The notes: a model not told the origin generated them from the letters alone. A stretch of DNA of 64,000 nucleotides from Puffinus mauretanicus (GCA_023333565.1 JAJKFH010000948.1:2368001-2432000), one strand, 5' to 3'; positions 1-12,043 are shown, counted from the first letter of the stretch. Numbers and translations: made by a program.

Positions 1-277
1 TACCATTGCTTCTCTGCAGGAGAATAATCTGCCAATGCAATGAAAATCTGTATTGTTTTTTCACGGAAGTAAATATGAGAATATCTTACCTATATCTGCA
101 GCATGGCAAAGGTGTAAGTTGACACACATAACTATTTGTGTAAATTCTTCTTTCACTTTAAGTCACTGTGTCAGAAGCCGCTGAGAACCCAGGTGCTAAC
201 TGGTAGAAATACTACAGAAATTTATCAGATGTAATTTTTATTCTTTAAGTCAAGAGAAGGAAGAGTGTTTTGAAAGG

Positions 278-880
278 GGCTGACAAGTGCTAAAGGCAAG
301 GTCAAAGTCATCCACTGCTCTCCCCTTGTCCGCAAACCCGGTCATTTTATCATGTTCAGGCATGACTGACCCTTGGTAAACCCATGCCGACTCTTCCTAA
401 TCACCTCCTTCTCCTGCATGGGCCCAGAAATGTGCTCCAAGCGGCCTTGGCCTGTGATTTTTGCAAGGGAAACAGTGAGGCTGGCCAGTCTGTAGCTCCT
501 GATCCTCACCCGCAGATCCTTGTAGTCACTGTTGACTCCCCTGGTCTCCCCTGGCAGCGTCACTGGTGCCCACGTGGATAAGCAGCAGGGAGTAATAGCC
601 AGAAAGCCTTGGCAGTTTCTCTGCGACATCTTGCATCTGAGCCCCTGGCAAGCAACAAATTCTAGATAGCAAGCCAAGTAGGCAGATGGGGACTTCTGTC
701 CTCCACAAATGGCAAGCTACCACTACTATCCCTTGCCATTTCCTCCTGTCGCTAGTATGTGGTTTATGCTTGGACAACTCTGATGCTTCCCCAGGTATGA
801 TGTTCTGCTTCTCACCTGCTATTAGGGGATTGAACCTGTTCTGCAATTGTAGATCTGGAGGTGGAGAAGGAGCCATCTTC
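278..880 (-). mobile_element. CR1 LINE deletion derivative: ORF1 esterase joined to ORF2 reverse transcriptase
   Basis: On the minus strand, 880 down to about 495 translates to the SGNH/esterase part of CR1 ORF1: LQLQNRF near 850-830, a decayed GDS block (VVVACHLWRTEVPIC) near 730-690, and LLLIHVGTSDAARGD near 590-545, the counterpart of the family's IHVGTND block. From about 490 down to 280 the frame continues as the N-terminal RT region, with KITGQGRLEHIS then EKEVIRKSRHGFTKGQSC, followed by a frame break and decayed DFSKAF-like sequence. The rest of ORF1, the endonuclease and the start of RT are missing. One open stretch (677-342) reads across the join. The catalytic serine block has been lost, so no activity is expected. 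Identification is from known CR1 protein order; the ends are approximate. Confidence 0.85.
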
Positions 881-3800
881 CATGTGCCAGAACTCAGGTT
901 AGGTGAGTCAATAATATTTAATTCAGTAAAGATTCTTTCTTAATAGTCTTTCCCTTTGATGTTTCATATCACGAAGAATAAACTCGTGCATTTATGCTAC
1001 ACTGCTACTTGTGGCCAGTCTTGATTCTTCAGCAAATAATGACAGGAAAGTCAGTCTATAGTTTCCAAAAATACATGCAAATCCTTGAATAGCTGAATGT
1101 TTTGCTGTCGCCAGCATTAAAATTGTGGACGAGGAGGAGGAAGATTATTCCAGGCAATACAGGGTCTAAACCTGATGGTTTGTTCTCTCCTGCAGTAAGA
1201 AGGCTCTGAACACTTGTCAGAGTGCAAGGAATCATCTTAAAGGCTAGTAAACCAAAAATACTAAGGATGCTGCATAGCATGCTTCAAATCTGGTTGCTCT
1301 TGCATCTGTACTCTTCCATTAAAATCAGTTTGTGAAGTTTGGGGATTATTTTTATTGTTTACTCGCTTCTAATTTAGTTGCTATAAACTAACTGCATAAT
1401 AAATTCTCCACAATGAAATATTTGTGGACTATTGTACTCATTTTATGTGTTATACCTGCTTTTAGGGGCTTTTCACCATTTGTGTTCTTCGCTAAATGAG
1501 TAAGACAGGAAGATTTTAATTTGGATCCCAGGATATGGGGCTGGCCATGAATAAGTCTTGCAAGAAAATCTTTTGAATCTGGATAAACATGAGAGAAACT
1601 TATAGCAAGTAGACTTGTTCTTGAAATTTCCTGGCTTGTTACGTAAGTCTTGTAGTACCACATGAACAAAAAAAAAAATTTTACAGGCTTATGTAGAATG
1701 TTTTATTATTTTTAAAACCACAAGACCAGATTTATGGACCTTAAACAAAATTAATGCCTGATAGTGAAAACAAAGTGTACAAAAACCCAAACAGTTTTCT
1801 CCCCTCTAGAGCAGACGCAATGTTTTTTATTGAGGAAACGGGGCCGCTGCAGTCATGCCCCATGCACAGCAGCCACATCCAGTCCTGTTACTGGCTCTAC
1901 ACTGGCAACCTACAGATGCAGTGGCTAGCATTATAATGATGTTTTTGCAAGAGACCTCAGATAAGAAACAATGTTTACAGTGCGTTGGGTTCTGTGATAA
2001 AGCCAAAGTGCACTCTTTGGGAAGACTGAATGCGTTGAAAATATTCAAGGCTGTGAGGAACTCAAATGTTACAGTTACATTTTGAATAGCAGACTAGAGA
2101 ATCAGGGAAATCACTCTTTGGCCTGCAAAATTCAAGTAATTCTTGTCTAACAACTAGAAAAAGGTCATATCATGCTACTGTAGTAATTTTTTTTCCTTCT
2201 CCTCTTTCCCTATTCCCTCCTCCCCACCCCCAAAATAATTCAGCTTCTAACTGCATTTGCTCTCTAATCTTGAAGGAGGTGAATAGAACAAATCTATATA
2301 TGTCTGTGTTGAAATCAGATTAGTGTTGTTTTGTGGTATATATGTAGCTGCTGAAGAAGCTGTTTTGCTGCTTCTTCAGAAAAGTCCTTGCTTTGCAAGG
2401 TACAAACACATAAATTGTAAAGACAAGAGAACAACTTTTTTTTTTAAAGGGTGTTTACTAAGTTTTCAAAAGATTATGCCATAAGATTGTCTGCAACAGA
2501 GCAGGATATTGGGCTATGAGACCCTGTATCTTTAACCTTGTATTTCAAGAGAATGTCATGATTCAGAAGTATGGAGAAAATGTAAATGCAAAGAATATTA
2601 ACAACTTCAAATTTGTAATAACAGAAGTGGAACAGAGGCAGCAGCTGAGAAGGTTATACCTAAAATTATAATGATAAAAATCATAAAGTATAAAATTGGC
2701 TTCTTCCCATATAGTTCAGGTTCCTGTTTTCTTGCATGTCTTTCTGTACTGCGATTGCAAGTTGCTATAACTTTCACACTTTAAAAATTCTGTAAGCTCT
2801 TCCAAGAAGAAGTCACCCTCAATTGCTTGACCAATAAAACTGCTTATTCTGTTCAATAATGCTGTTCTGCTGAAGAAGATTTGCATTTCTGGAAAGAGCT
2901 AATTCTGCAGTGGATTAGTTCTTTTTGAATTGCTGCTGAGAGGAAACGAACCTGCACAGAGAAAACTGACTTGCAAATTTCTCATCTAAGGTTACTTAAG
3001 GTCTCAACGTTCATTCCATGCAACTCGCCTATATTGAACAGATCAGTACATACTTATCTAAGCGTACACTAAGCTAAGTTACTATGATTTTACTAAAATG
3101 TCAATGCATTAATAAGCACAATAACCAAATTCAGGTAAAAAATTAAATATAATCCATAAATCAGCAGTTTCAGTTAATCAAACACCATACTAATGCAGCA
3201 AACAACTGACTCAATTGGCAAACCAGAGATTGCGTTGTGGCAGTCTTGTCTTGGATAATTGTAGATAGATTTCTTTCAGTACCTAGACACAGTGTCTTGG
3301 TTGACTTATATCAGTAAACAGCTGTGCTACTGTCAAAAGTGTTTGGCTCGCTTTCCTCCACTTCTGAAATCATGCTGGGTATAGGATTTAAGCACTAACC
3401 TTTAAGAAATGGTTAGTTTCTGCACACATAATGTTGGCATGATGGTCTGGACACAGTTTCTGCACACACAGTGTAGGCATAACATACTGAAACAGCTTTC
3501 AAACAAAACTGCCTTTGAATCAATGGCTACATTGACTTTTTAAACACCAAATTTGCCTTTAGAAAATTGCTAAATTCTATGCCATTCCTCTACTTCTAAT
3601 TTATTACCTTCAACAAGTGGAAAGTACTTCACCACAGCTTGTAGGGGAAACAACGTGGTCTGCCTTGTTAAGCTTCTGGTTGTTGAAGTGAGTCTCTTCA
3701 ATAACTTGAGTCTTTCATCTCATCTTTCTTTGCCAGACTTTCACAAGCAGGGAAAGGCTTTGGGTTTTATAGATTTTTGAGGAAGAGAGATAAAGATACT

Positions 3801-4211
3801 TTTCTTCTGCAGGATCTTTGTTTCTTCTTTGAATGCCATTGTTAATTTTCATACTGTAGTGATATCTCTGTGCAAATGGGGTTAGAAACATGACTTTTTA
3901 CTTCAGTACTGCTATACACCAGCCCACCTTCTTAACCTTCAAAAAGGGGCTTAGAGTGCTCTTACCTCTCAATGCTTTTTTTCAGCTTGTGCTCTGTTGG
4001 TGTCAGATTGCCTTTTATCAGAGTTTTAAATTATCTTTTACGCTCTTTTTTGATACCTTTGCAAGCAATCTCTACAAATCCTTGACTTCAGTTCTAAGAC
4101 AGCGTTTTAAATTGTGTGCTGCTGATACGGCTTCAGTCTTCCTACCTGCTTTCAGAATGCTTACAACTAGATCACATGGGGCAGCTTTGACAGGAAAACC
4201 ACCCTAAAACT
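881..4211. other. Unique AT-rich sequence, no gene seen
   Basis: Open frames of 60-105 codons occur (for example 3890-4207 plus) but have no recognisable domain or convincing splice sites. The hydrophobic Phe/Leu-rich frame at 3890-4207 directly abuts the CR1 tail at 4212. A short duplication at 3415-3494 is listed separately. Nothing else stands out. Confidence 0.5.
3415..3494. repeat. Two-copy 40-bp tandem duplication
   Basis: AGTTTCTGCACACA starts at 3415 and again at 3455, and the following bases remain similar (an AATGTTGGCAT versus AGTGTAGGCAT stretch). This makes two adjacent copies with a period of 40 bp. Confidence 0.75.
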
Positions 4212-4765
4212 GTAAAAATGATGTTTAGAAGGGACCTCTTGGGGTCTCTACTCCAACCTCCTGCATGAAACTGTGGCATGCACAGGACTGTGGCTGTGCC
4301 AATTAGGTCAACCATGGTTTTGTGTAATGAAGTCTTGAAAACCTCCAAAATCAGAGATTCCAGCTGCTCTATGAATAACTTGCTTCAGTGCTGCACTACC
4401 CTCCTGGTGAACGTATCTTTTTCTAATGCCCACCTTGAGCCTCCCAAGCTACAACTCAAGTCCATCACCGCAGGTTTTATCACCAGTGTCTGCAAAGAAG
4501 AGTGTGGCCCATCAGTTTTTAACTGTCATTTATATAGCTGTAGGCTGATGTTAGATCACGTCTTCACAAGACCAACAAAGTCCAGCTCCTCACATACGCT
4601 CTTGGTCCCAGACCATCTTAGCTGTTCTCAGCTGGACCCTCTCCAGTTTCTCCATGGCCCTTTTAAACTTAGGGACCTGTATCTGCACACAGATGGGAAT
4701 TCATCAATAATATCAAGTAGAGGAAGCTAACAACTTCCCTCAGTCTGCTTGCCATGATCTTAATG
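4212..4765 (-). mobile_element. CR1 LINE 3' portion, first part of an interrupted copy
   Basis: Read on the minus strand, this carries the CR1 3' region. The plus strand shows the reverse complement of the conserved 3' UTR (GAAGGGACCTCTTGGGGTCT at 4229 onward, then CTCCAACCTCCTGCATG). It continues through the RT C-terminal coding region (GCTGGACCCTCTCCAGTTTC near 4631) to the VPLYSAL-equivalent region near 4720-4760. Many stops and indels make it a dead, fairly old copy. The same element resumes after the LTR at 4810-5381. Confidence 0.85.
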
Positions 4766-4808
4766 TTGATTATTATTATTATTAATGTTGTTATTAATCT
4801 TAATAAAC
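4764..4808. repeat. Short ATT-rich simple repeat
   Basis: A run of ATT/AAT triplets (about 45 bp) lies immediately beside the LTR insertion point. It may have grown inside the interrupted CR1 copy. Confidence 0.7.
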
Positions 4809-4809
4809 C

Positions 4810-5381
4810 TGTTGTGGTTTAACCCCAGCCAGTAACTAAGCCCCACACAGCTGTTTGCTCACTCTGCCCTGGTGGGATGGGGGAGAGAATCAGAAGAGTA
4901 AAAGTGAGAAAATTTGTGGGTTGAGATAAAGACAGTTTAATAGAGAAAGCAAAAGCTGCGTACACAACCAAAGCAAAACAAGGAATTCATTCACTGCTTC
5001 CCATCGGCAGGCAGGTGTTCAGCCATCGCCAGGAAAGCAGGGCTCCATCACGCCTAACGGTTACTTGGGAAGACAAACGCCATCACTCCGAATGTCCCCC
5101 CGTTCCTTCTTCTTCCCCCAGCTTTATATGCTGAGCATGACGTCCTATGGTATGGGATACCCTCTTGCCCAGTTGGGTTAGCTGTCCCGGCTGTATCCCC
5201 TCTCTACTTCTTGTGCACCTGGCAGAGCGTGGGAAGCTAAAAAGTCCTTGACTAGTAGACCACTTAGCAACAACTAAAACATCAGTGTGTTATCAACATT
5301 AATCTCATAGTAAATCCAAAACACAGCACTATGCCAGATACGAGGAAGAAAATTAACTCTATCCCAGTCAAAACTAGGACA
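4810..5381 (-). mobile_element. Solo LTR of an avian endogenous retrovirus (ERVL-like family)
   Basis: The plus strand begins TGTTGTGGTTTAACCCCAGC and ends AACTAGGACA, the reverse complement of the family that opens TGTCCTGGTTTCAGCTGGG and closes GGTTAAACCACGACA. It is the same family as the plus-strand LTR at 11799-12465, sharing the stem near 5262-5340 that mirrors 11840-11930. A minus-strand TATA-like element (CATATAAA, 5130-5123) sits beside a damaged CRE (5145-5138). There is no internal retroviral coding sequence on either side, so this is a solo LTR left by LTR-LTR recombination. No clear target duplication was found (AAACC versus CAGCA), perhaps because of decay. ERVL assignment is from memory of the family. 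Confidence 0.85.
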
Positions 5382-5384
5382 CAG

Positions 5385-5600
5385 CACATAATCCATAATC
5401 TGCCTTATTTACAATAAAACCATACTGTCGGCTTATCTTCAGCCTGCCATCCCCTGTTAAGTCCAGGTCCTCTTCAGCAGGACTGCTGTTCACTCACTCT
5501 GTTTCAATGCTGATTCAGTATTTTGCACTTCTCCTTATTGAACTTCATGTTTCTGTTCTCCCTAATGATTAGGTCAGTGTGGAAGCGCAAGACATTTGTC
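5385..5600 (-). mobile_element. CR1 LINE, second part of the copy interrupted by the LTR
   Basis: The plus strand carries reverse-complement CR1 RT sequence. AAGTCCAGGTCCTCTTCAGC at 5459 corresponds to the KDLGVL region, and TTTTGCACTTCTCCTTATTG near 5520 to the [10 protein letters not shown] region. These precede, in coding order, the part seen at 4212-4765, so the two pieces are one minus-strand element split by the LTR. The 5' boundary near 5600 is approximate. Confidence 0.75.
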
Positions 5601-7897
5601 ACAGTCAGCAAAAATCTCCTTTTATAAAAATATCTTACAACTTGCTGAACACATTCACTTTATTATGCCCTCTTTTATGACATGCATACAAGCATTCTTC
5701 AGCTTTCTGGGCTTCTAGCAATAAAGCTTTTGGGATGCTAATAGAAATTCATGAGTCGTCCTATTGGCTCGCACCTAAAAAACCCTAAACAACCCTACTT
5801 CTATATTCTGTCACAATAAATCCTATGTACAATTACATCACTACTATTTGCCTCAAATCTGTGTTCCTCACTGAAGTGCCTCTTCCCTAGCCTATTTCAT
5901 TCACATGAAACACAATGTTCCTCTTCATCTCAAATACCAATCAACTAAGCAGAAAAACTATGATGTACTGCACCTGTACTGATACACTTCCAAAGAACCA
6001 ACTAAACAGCTTCCTATTGACCATCGTAGACAGCAGCAGCTTTCTGACGGTTCCCAAAGACTTTCTGTCCTTGGTTCAAAGTGTCTGTTCATGGCTCAAC
6101 TACATTTCAAACACATTAAGTTTATTTTAAACTGCTAGTTGGTTAGATGTGTCCTATGGAAGATGTGTCCACAGAAGTAGCTCCCTATGACAACCTAGAA
6201 ATATCTTCTCTGATCTGTTTATCAGATAGTCGTGTGAGTGTCAAAAGTTTTACTAAAGTGAAGATGTCACATAAACTACTCAGCTCATCATAGTGAACCG
6301 TTATGAAAGTTTTCATTTAGTAGAGATGCATGAACTTTGCTCTTCAAAAGTCCAGCAATGATGCAAGAATGCTGGTTTGTAAAAATAGTTGTGAGTGTAA
6401 ATACATTATCAAACTCTGATTGTAACTATTTAATTAATTGCAAATATTTAGTGCAGGCATAAATGGAAAACAGGTGTCCTCTCCTTCTTAGACATCATTT
6501 CCCACTTTCCTGATTTCTATTTTATTTGCTTTACAGTTATTACAATGGCTGCCACCAACCGCTCCCACTTCAGTGTGCTAACCATGACTCACATAAGTGC
6601 CTAATAAATTACATCAATGGGAAAGCAGATGAGCACACGAAGAGGAGGTGCAAAACTCATTAGTCATACAGTCTCCTTTTCTGGGGACTGAATTGCCTGA
6701 CAGAAAAGCATTGTGAGTGGCTCGTGCATCTGTCAAGTCCACCAGATGCCAATCTTATTCTTGCAGTTTTTGTGAAAGCTATTAATCAATATGCATTATT
6801 CAGTATTGTAAAACAGGACCTTAATTAAGCAGCCAACTAAAGCAGAAGGAAAAAGGTAACCACCCAATACACAGTGAGTTTCTTTAGACAAAGAGAATAA
6901 CATAGATTTTGCCACTCGAAGCAGCATTTAAATCACAATCCATTTATTTCTTTTTCATACATTATCTTGCATAGTGATGCAGCTGAGACAGGTATTCTGG
7001 AACAACAAAGTGAAATGAAGAATCTCTGTGTGCTAGACATCGATTTTGATCAATCTGCATGAAATAAAGTGCATCAGTGTACTAGACCAAAATCAGAAAA
7101 GGACACAGTATTGCACTCTGTCCATATTGCTGTGGATGAGCCAGCATCTTCATTACAATTTGTGTGATTTCGGGGATTTATAGCATACCTATAATAATTC
7201 ACCTAAGGCTGAAAGTATATAAAATCTCTGTACAGCCTTCCAGGATTTTTTTCTTGGTTTGTTTTCAGAGGAGGTACCCTGGTACATTTACACAGAAGCA
7301 CAGCACATTAAAAAAAAAAGAGGAGTCCTTTTTTTTTAATCTCAGCAGCTGCAAAGATGTTTTCTGTATGAAAGAGACTCACTAAACTTGAGAGAGGACT
7401 TGAGAGAAAGGACTGCCATTGTCATAAACTGATCTGTTGGTCAGATCAGACTACCATTTAGTGATAAAGTAAAAATGAAACCTGAAGACTGTACCAACAC
7501 TAGCAAGTGCCAAAGTGAATCTACACTCTCCCTTAGCCAGGAAAAAGAACTCAGGAGACCACTTATGACAACCTGAAGAAATAAAATAATGAACATGAAG
7601 GCTTTAAAGGAACAGTAGATCGAGTACAGAAAAAAAAAACCTAAACAGAAGAGCTGAGCCTCATGAAGAGGTGTGACACGTAGGGGTTTGTCTATCTTGA
7701 AGACAGCTTTCTGAACAGGGTACAATGCAGGTTTTTGATCCCAGGACAAGAGTAAAAAATATGACTTTTTCTATATGAGGATGCATTGAGTCAGAACCAT
7801 GTCTAATCTGTCCAAAGGCTTGTTACTTTTATAACCTAATATAAACACGCCTCCCCTTCTCCCAGTGGGGGAGTGCACTTGTCTGCACTCAGGCCAA

Positions 7898-7910
7898 ATG
7901 CAAATATAAA
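7898..7910 (+). promoter_or_regulatory. Octamer motif overlapping a TATA-like box
   Basis: ATGCAAAT (7898-7905) is the consensus POU/Oct octamer and overlaps TATAAA (7905-7910). A start about 25-30 bp downstream would place an mRNA 5' end near 7935-7940. The upstream stretch is locally GC-richer, with a CCCC/GGGG inverted pair at 7852-7872. Promoter function is inference only. Confidence 0.2.
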
Positions 7911-8027
7911 CCAGCTGAATCAGGTCTCAGCAGCAGGTCCCTACAGCAGTTTCAAGAGTTCTTTTGTACCGATTTATCCAGCTATCTAACTTTACTTTGC
8001 AGCTGAGTTGTCTTGTTTACAGCTAAC

Positions 8028-8195
8028 ATGGATATGTCAGTATTTCTTGGCAACAGTGCAGATGTACCCAAAAGGACAAAGCCATTTGAGTCCACTTTTA
8101 AGCATGCGTTGTTCAGATTAGTGCAGGAAGCTCTAACTAGCTTAAACGGACTGCAACACCTAGGCAGAACAAGAAAAAAGGGAAATAATCAGTAA
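8028..8195 (+). CDS. Small hypothetical ORF, 55 codons
   Basis: The first ATG (8028) has a good vertebrate context (A at -3, G at +4) and lies about 120 bp below the octamer/TATA site. The product is basic at its C-terminus (GRTRKKGNNQ) and has no signal peptide, membrane segment or known domain. The stop overlaps a GTAAGA sequence (8191-8196) that could instead be a splice donor, making this a first exon. It may equally be a chance ORF; one of this length is expected often in 64 kb. Confidence 0.12.
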   Translation: MDMSVFLGNSADVPKRTKPFESTFKHALFRLVQEALTSLNGLQHLGRTRKKGNNQ

Positions 8196-9045
8196 GAGGT
8201 TTTTGCTTCCTTTTGATTCTCCACAGTTTTCACTTTACTTCATTTTTGCCTCTTGTGCGCTAATACACTCTTAAATTTGTTTCTGTAACTCAACAATGGA
8301 ATGTGCACTTTTTGCAGGTTTTGCAAGGTCAAGATGCCCCTGTGTAAACCAGTCTTTTCTTGCATTCATTCCACTATTTTTTTTAATGAGGATAGCAAAT
8401 TATCTCCAAAAATTTGTCATGATTCTACTCCTGTAGACATTGTATGTATGACATTGTAAGAAATGTCATGTAAAAAAATTCAGTGGTTGAACTGCACACA
8501 TCTGATTGTATCATTAGGATTACTCACAAGAAATGCAACAGTAAAATAGACTACTACACAAGTTAATCTTACCATCACAATAATAATGATAATAAGAAAA
8601 CAACCTGTTCATGACAGGGGATTTCCCTAGTAATAATCAGCAAAGTATATGGATATTCTGCATATTTTATGAGACTGCTTTTGCCAAATTGATACATCGA
8701 CTGCTTTGTATGCCACAACAATTAATAATATACAGATTTACAATTGCCATCATTAAGAGCTGAAAACGTAAAGTAAATTTAGCTGTCAGCTAAAATGTTT
8801 TCTTGGGAGGTGGGGCGTGTTGCTGTGAAAATGTTCACATCAAATGTTGTTTACAGCCCTTATATGAAAAATACTCTTCCTCATGGTAACTGGAACTTGT
8901 AAGGAATTTTCAATGACTAAAGCAGGCTGCAGAAGGAGCATTGCTCTGAACGGATAAATCTCTGCCTTCAAAACATTAATCAACATGAAAGCTTGATGAA
9001 TACATACAGTTTAGGAGAGCTCAAATTTGTCCCAGTGTGGAGGAG

Positions 9046-9668
9046 CTGGGGACTGTTAAGGACAACAGCACCCTGGGCTGCATTAGGAGTAGTGTCACCA
9101 ACAGGTCGAGGGAGATGATCGTTCCTCTCTACTCAGCACTGGTGAGACACATCTGGACTGCTGTGTCCAGCTCTGGGCTCCCCAGTACAAAAAAGATACG
9201 GACTTACTGGACCAAGTCCAGCACAAGGCCACAAAGATGATGAAGGGACTGGAGCATCTTCAGCATGAGGAAAGGCTGAGAGAGCTGGAGCTGTCCAGCC
9301 TAGAGAAGAGAAGGCTCAGGTGGACCTTATCCATGTGTACAAATACCGGATGGGAAGGAGTAAAGAAAACAGTGCTTTTCTCAGTGACATCCAGTAACAG
9401 GATGAGAGACAATGGGCACAAATTAAAATACAGGAAATTCCACTTAAATGTGAGAAAAAGTTTTTTTCCATGAAGATGGTCAAACACACTCAAACAGGTT
9501 GCCCAGAGAGGTTGTAGAGTCTTCATCCTTGGAGATGTTCAAAACCTGGCTGGACAAGGCTCTGAGCAACCTGCTCCAGTTTACCCTGTTCTGAGTGGGG
9601 GGAGTTGGACTAGATGACCTCCAGTGGTCCCTTCCAGCTTCAACAGCTGTATGATTCTATGAATCAAT
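9046..9668 (+). mobile_element. CR1 LINE 3' fragment
   Basis: Plus-strand translation gives the RT C-terminal region in two or three broken frames: STLGCIRSSVTNRSREMIVP (near 9070-9130), then KGLEHLQHEERLRELELSS and LEKRRLR (9243-9320), then KLKYRKFHLNVRKSFFP (9425-9470). The 3' UTR follows (TTGGACTAGATGACCTCCAG at 9606) and the copy ends with the typical CR1 tail ATGATTCTATGAATC (9651-9665). It is 5'-truncated, as most CR1 copies are. Frame breaks and stops show it is inactive, but it is better preserved than the 15.6-kb copy. Confidence 0.92.
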
Positions 9669-11798
9669 AAAAAAAGCATATTCAGCACCCACTTTCTAGT
9701 GCATCTAGGCACCTCTCATACAGCGTGGCTCTCCCCGGGGCACACCTCCTGATAACTGGCCTGATACAACCCTCTGTCAGTAGCAGCAGGCAGTAATGAC
9801 GCCTTACAGCAATCTGTGTGGTCATGGGTTTGCATGAGACAGGCGCCCTGAGGCTGCTGGGTGTTTCAGAAAGGCATGGGTCTTGAGGCACAGTATGCCA
9901 GTATGAGATGACGCATTTCACTGAAGTGGAGGAAGGATGTGGTCCTGAGCCCCAAGGAGAGCTGGGTGCTCTGCTTTCTGGACAGGACTCTGACATGCTT
10001 TTTGCCCAGGAACCGGCATGCGCATTCAGAGCTTGCCTTTGAAAGCAGCGTAGGTGCAGCCTGAGAGTACAGCCACATCTTGCATTTTGCAAGCTCTGTT
10101 TAAAGCAAACAAAAGCGAAGCAAAAATGAAAATGTTTAAAGAAGGAGGAAACGCTTTACCATCAGTAATTAGAATGTGTAAAAACCTCTTGATTATAAGA
10201 ACTAAAGGTTCTGCTCTCAGTTCGATAAGCAAATCACACTCTCACCAGTGTCACTGAGAGTTACGGGCATTGACAGCTGTGTCTAAGGCTTTCTGTGCAC
10301 CACAGTCAGCCAGAATCTGTAAAAACCTCTGCACACAGTTTTCATTTGATATAGGTCCATCTATAGTCTTTATATGAAATACCTGTTCCTTCTCATATAG
10401 CTGGAACTGCTTAAATGACTTAGCCTTCATTCACAACATTGTCCTTCCACATTCATTTCATCTATCTGCCTGATCATAGCTTGTATAAGTGGAGAAAGGC
10501 TGGTCCCGTGCAGTTGAGAGCAAGTGGACTGGTTGTATGCCCCCTGCACAGCCTTTATAGACCAAGGGAGACTTGAGCCACAAGTCAACCCCTTGGCCCT
10601 AAGATACAGTTACTAGGTATGGTGGGTTTTTCATTCAAAGTCTTTGGGACACCATGAAGAGCTCTGTCACAGCTCATCAGAATGGTTGTTTCTGTAATGT
10701 TGCTATAATGTATGGGCGTGTGCTCTGTACCATAGGCCCTTGTGTCAAGGTGTTTGAGTTTTGCAGAAAGAGCCAGCTCTGCCATGTTCTTACCCATATT
10801 TCCTATTTCAAGGGGTTGTGGGAACTGCATTTGCATTTTTCTCAGAGAAAACTAGCTGGGCTTACTCTAAGACAGTGCTTGGAAACAAATGAGTCTATGT
10901 GTGCATATGTGTTTTGAACTATCGAGGAATTGGCATGGAGCAAACCCTTAAGTTATTTGACTGGACAGATGTTCCCAGAAAATATTTCAGATTATCTAGA
11001 GAGTCATGATTCAACACACACTGGATCAGAGATTTGGGTCCAGGAACAAAAAAAATCCCTGAAACACCACAAATGGGTTGTTAATTTTGCTGATAGAGCT
11101 AACTTACACTCTGCTCCCTTTATTTAGCATAGTGTATTTGGAGAAAGGATAGCACATTTACCCCCGTGAAGTAATTTCCCACAAATGGTCTTGCAATGGC
11201 TGATATATAGAGAGAAACAGCAGAGTAAATGCTTAAATGTACATGAAAAGTCAGGCCCTTTTTACACCAAATGTGAAGCAAAGCCTCAGACTATGCTTTG
11301 CATGAAAGTCAAGCACAGGATTCCTCAAATTTATTAAGAAAATCACACACTGACACTTAAGCCTTTCAGGCTTCTCTTTAACTGTAGACTTCTGCCTCCA
11401 TGCTGTCACTTATTTCTACTGCGTGCCACACCCTGAGCAAACTCAGTTCGTCCCCAGGGAAGGAACAATCTCCTATTCCCACCAGGAGGTCCTGTCACTT
11501 ATTTTTACAAGATCATAGTCACAACCCAAGGTCAAACCAAAAATATAGATATTTCTGTCACACCTTTCTGAAAGCGATAATCCCAACAAGCACATAACTA
11601 ATTTCATGAGTTGAAAAACTTGTCTGAGAATTGCTTAGAATAGTCTCTCTCTCCAAGAGTTCTGACATTTTTGCTTTGAGTCAGAAAACTAGTTTTGTAG
11701 ATGGCTGGACCTTTGTGTTTCGGTTTGGGTATTTTTTTTTTTCCTGAAACAAGGAGCAGTGAGTCTTGCGCTAGCCTTTGCACACATTTCCAGCATGC
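9669..11798. other. Unique sequence, no gene seen
   Basis: A minus-strand frame of 136 codons (10092-9682) has no recognisable domain. No repeats or splice-framed exons were convincing. Confidence 0.45.
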
Positions 11799-12043
11799 TG
11801 TCCTGGTTTCAGCTGGGGTAGAGTTAATTTTCTTCCTAGTAGCTGGTATATTGCTGTGTTTTGGATTTAGTGTGAGAATAATGTTGATAACACACTGATA
11901 TTTTAGTTGTTGCTAAGTAGCATTTACACTAAGTCAAGGCCTTTTCAGCTTCTCGTGCTCTGCTGACTGAGAAGACTGGAGATGCACAAGAAGCTGGGAG
12001 GGGGCACAGCTGGGACAGCTGACCCGTCATATTCCATACCATA

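Larger units (their letters stand above)
5601..9045. other. Unique sequence with conserved-looking AT-rich block
   Basis: No gene was recognised. About 6400-6840 contains several homeodomain-type cores close together (TTTAATTAATTG, CTAATAAATTAC, CTTAATTAAG, ATTAATCAATATGCAT) and little low-complexity sequence. That is the texture of a vertebrate conserved non-coding element, but conservation cannot be tested here. A poly-A/poly-T inverted pair lies at 7308-7339. A promoter-like site and small ORF near 7898-8195 are listed separately. Confidence 0.4.
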
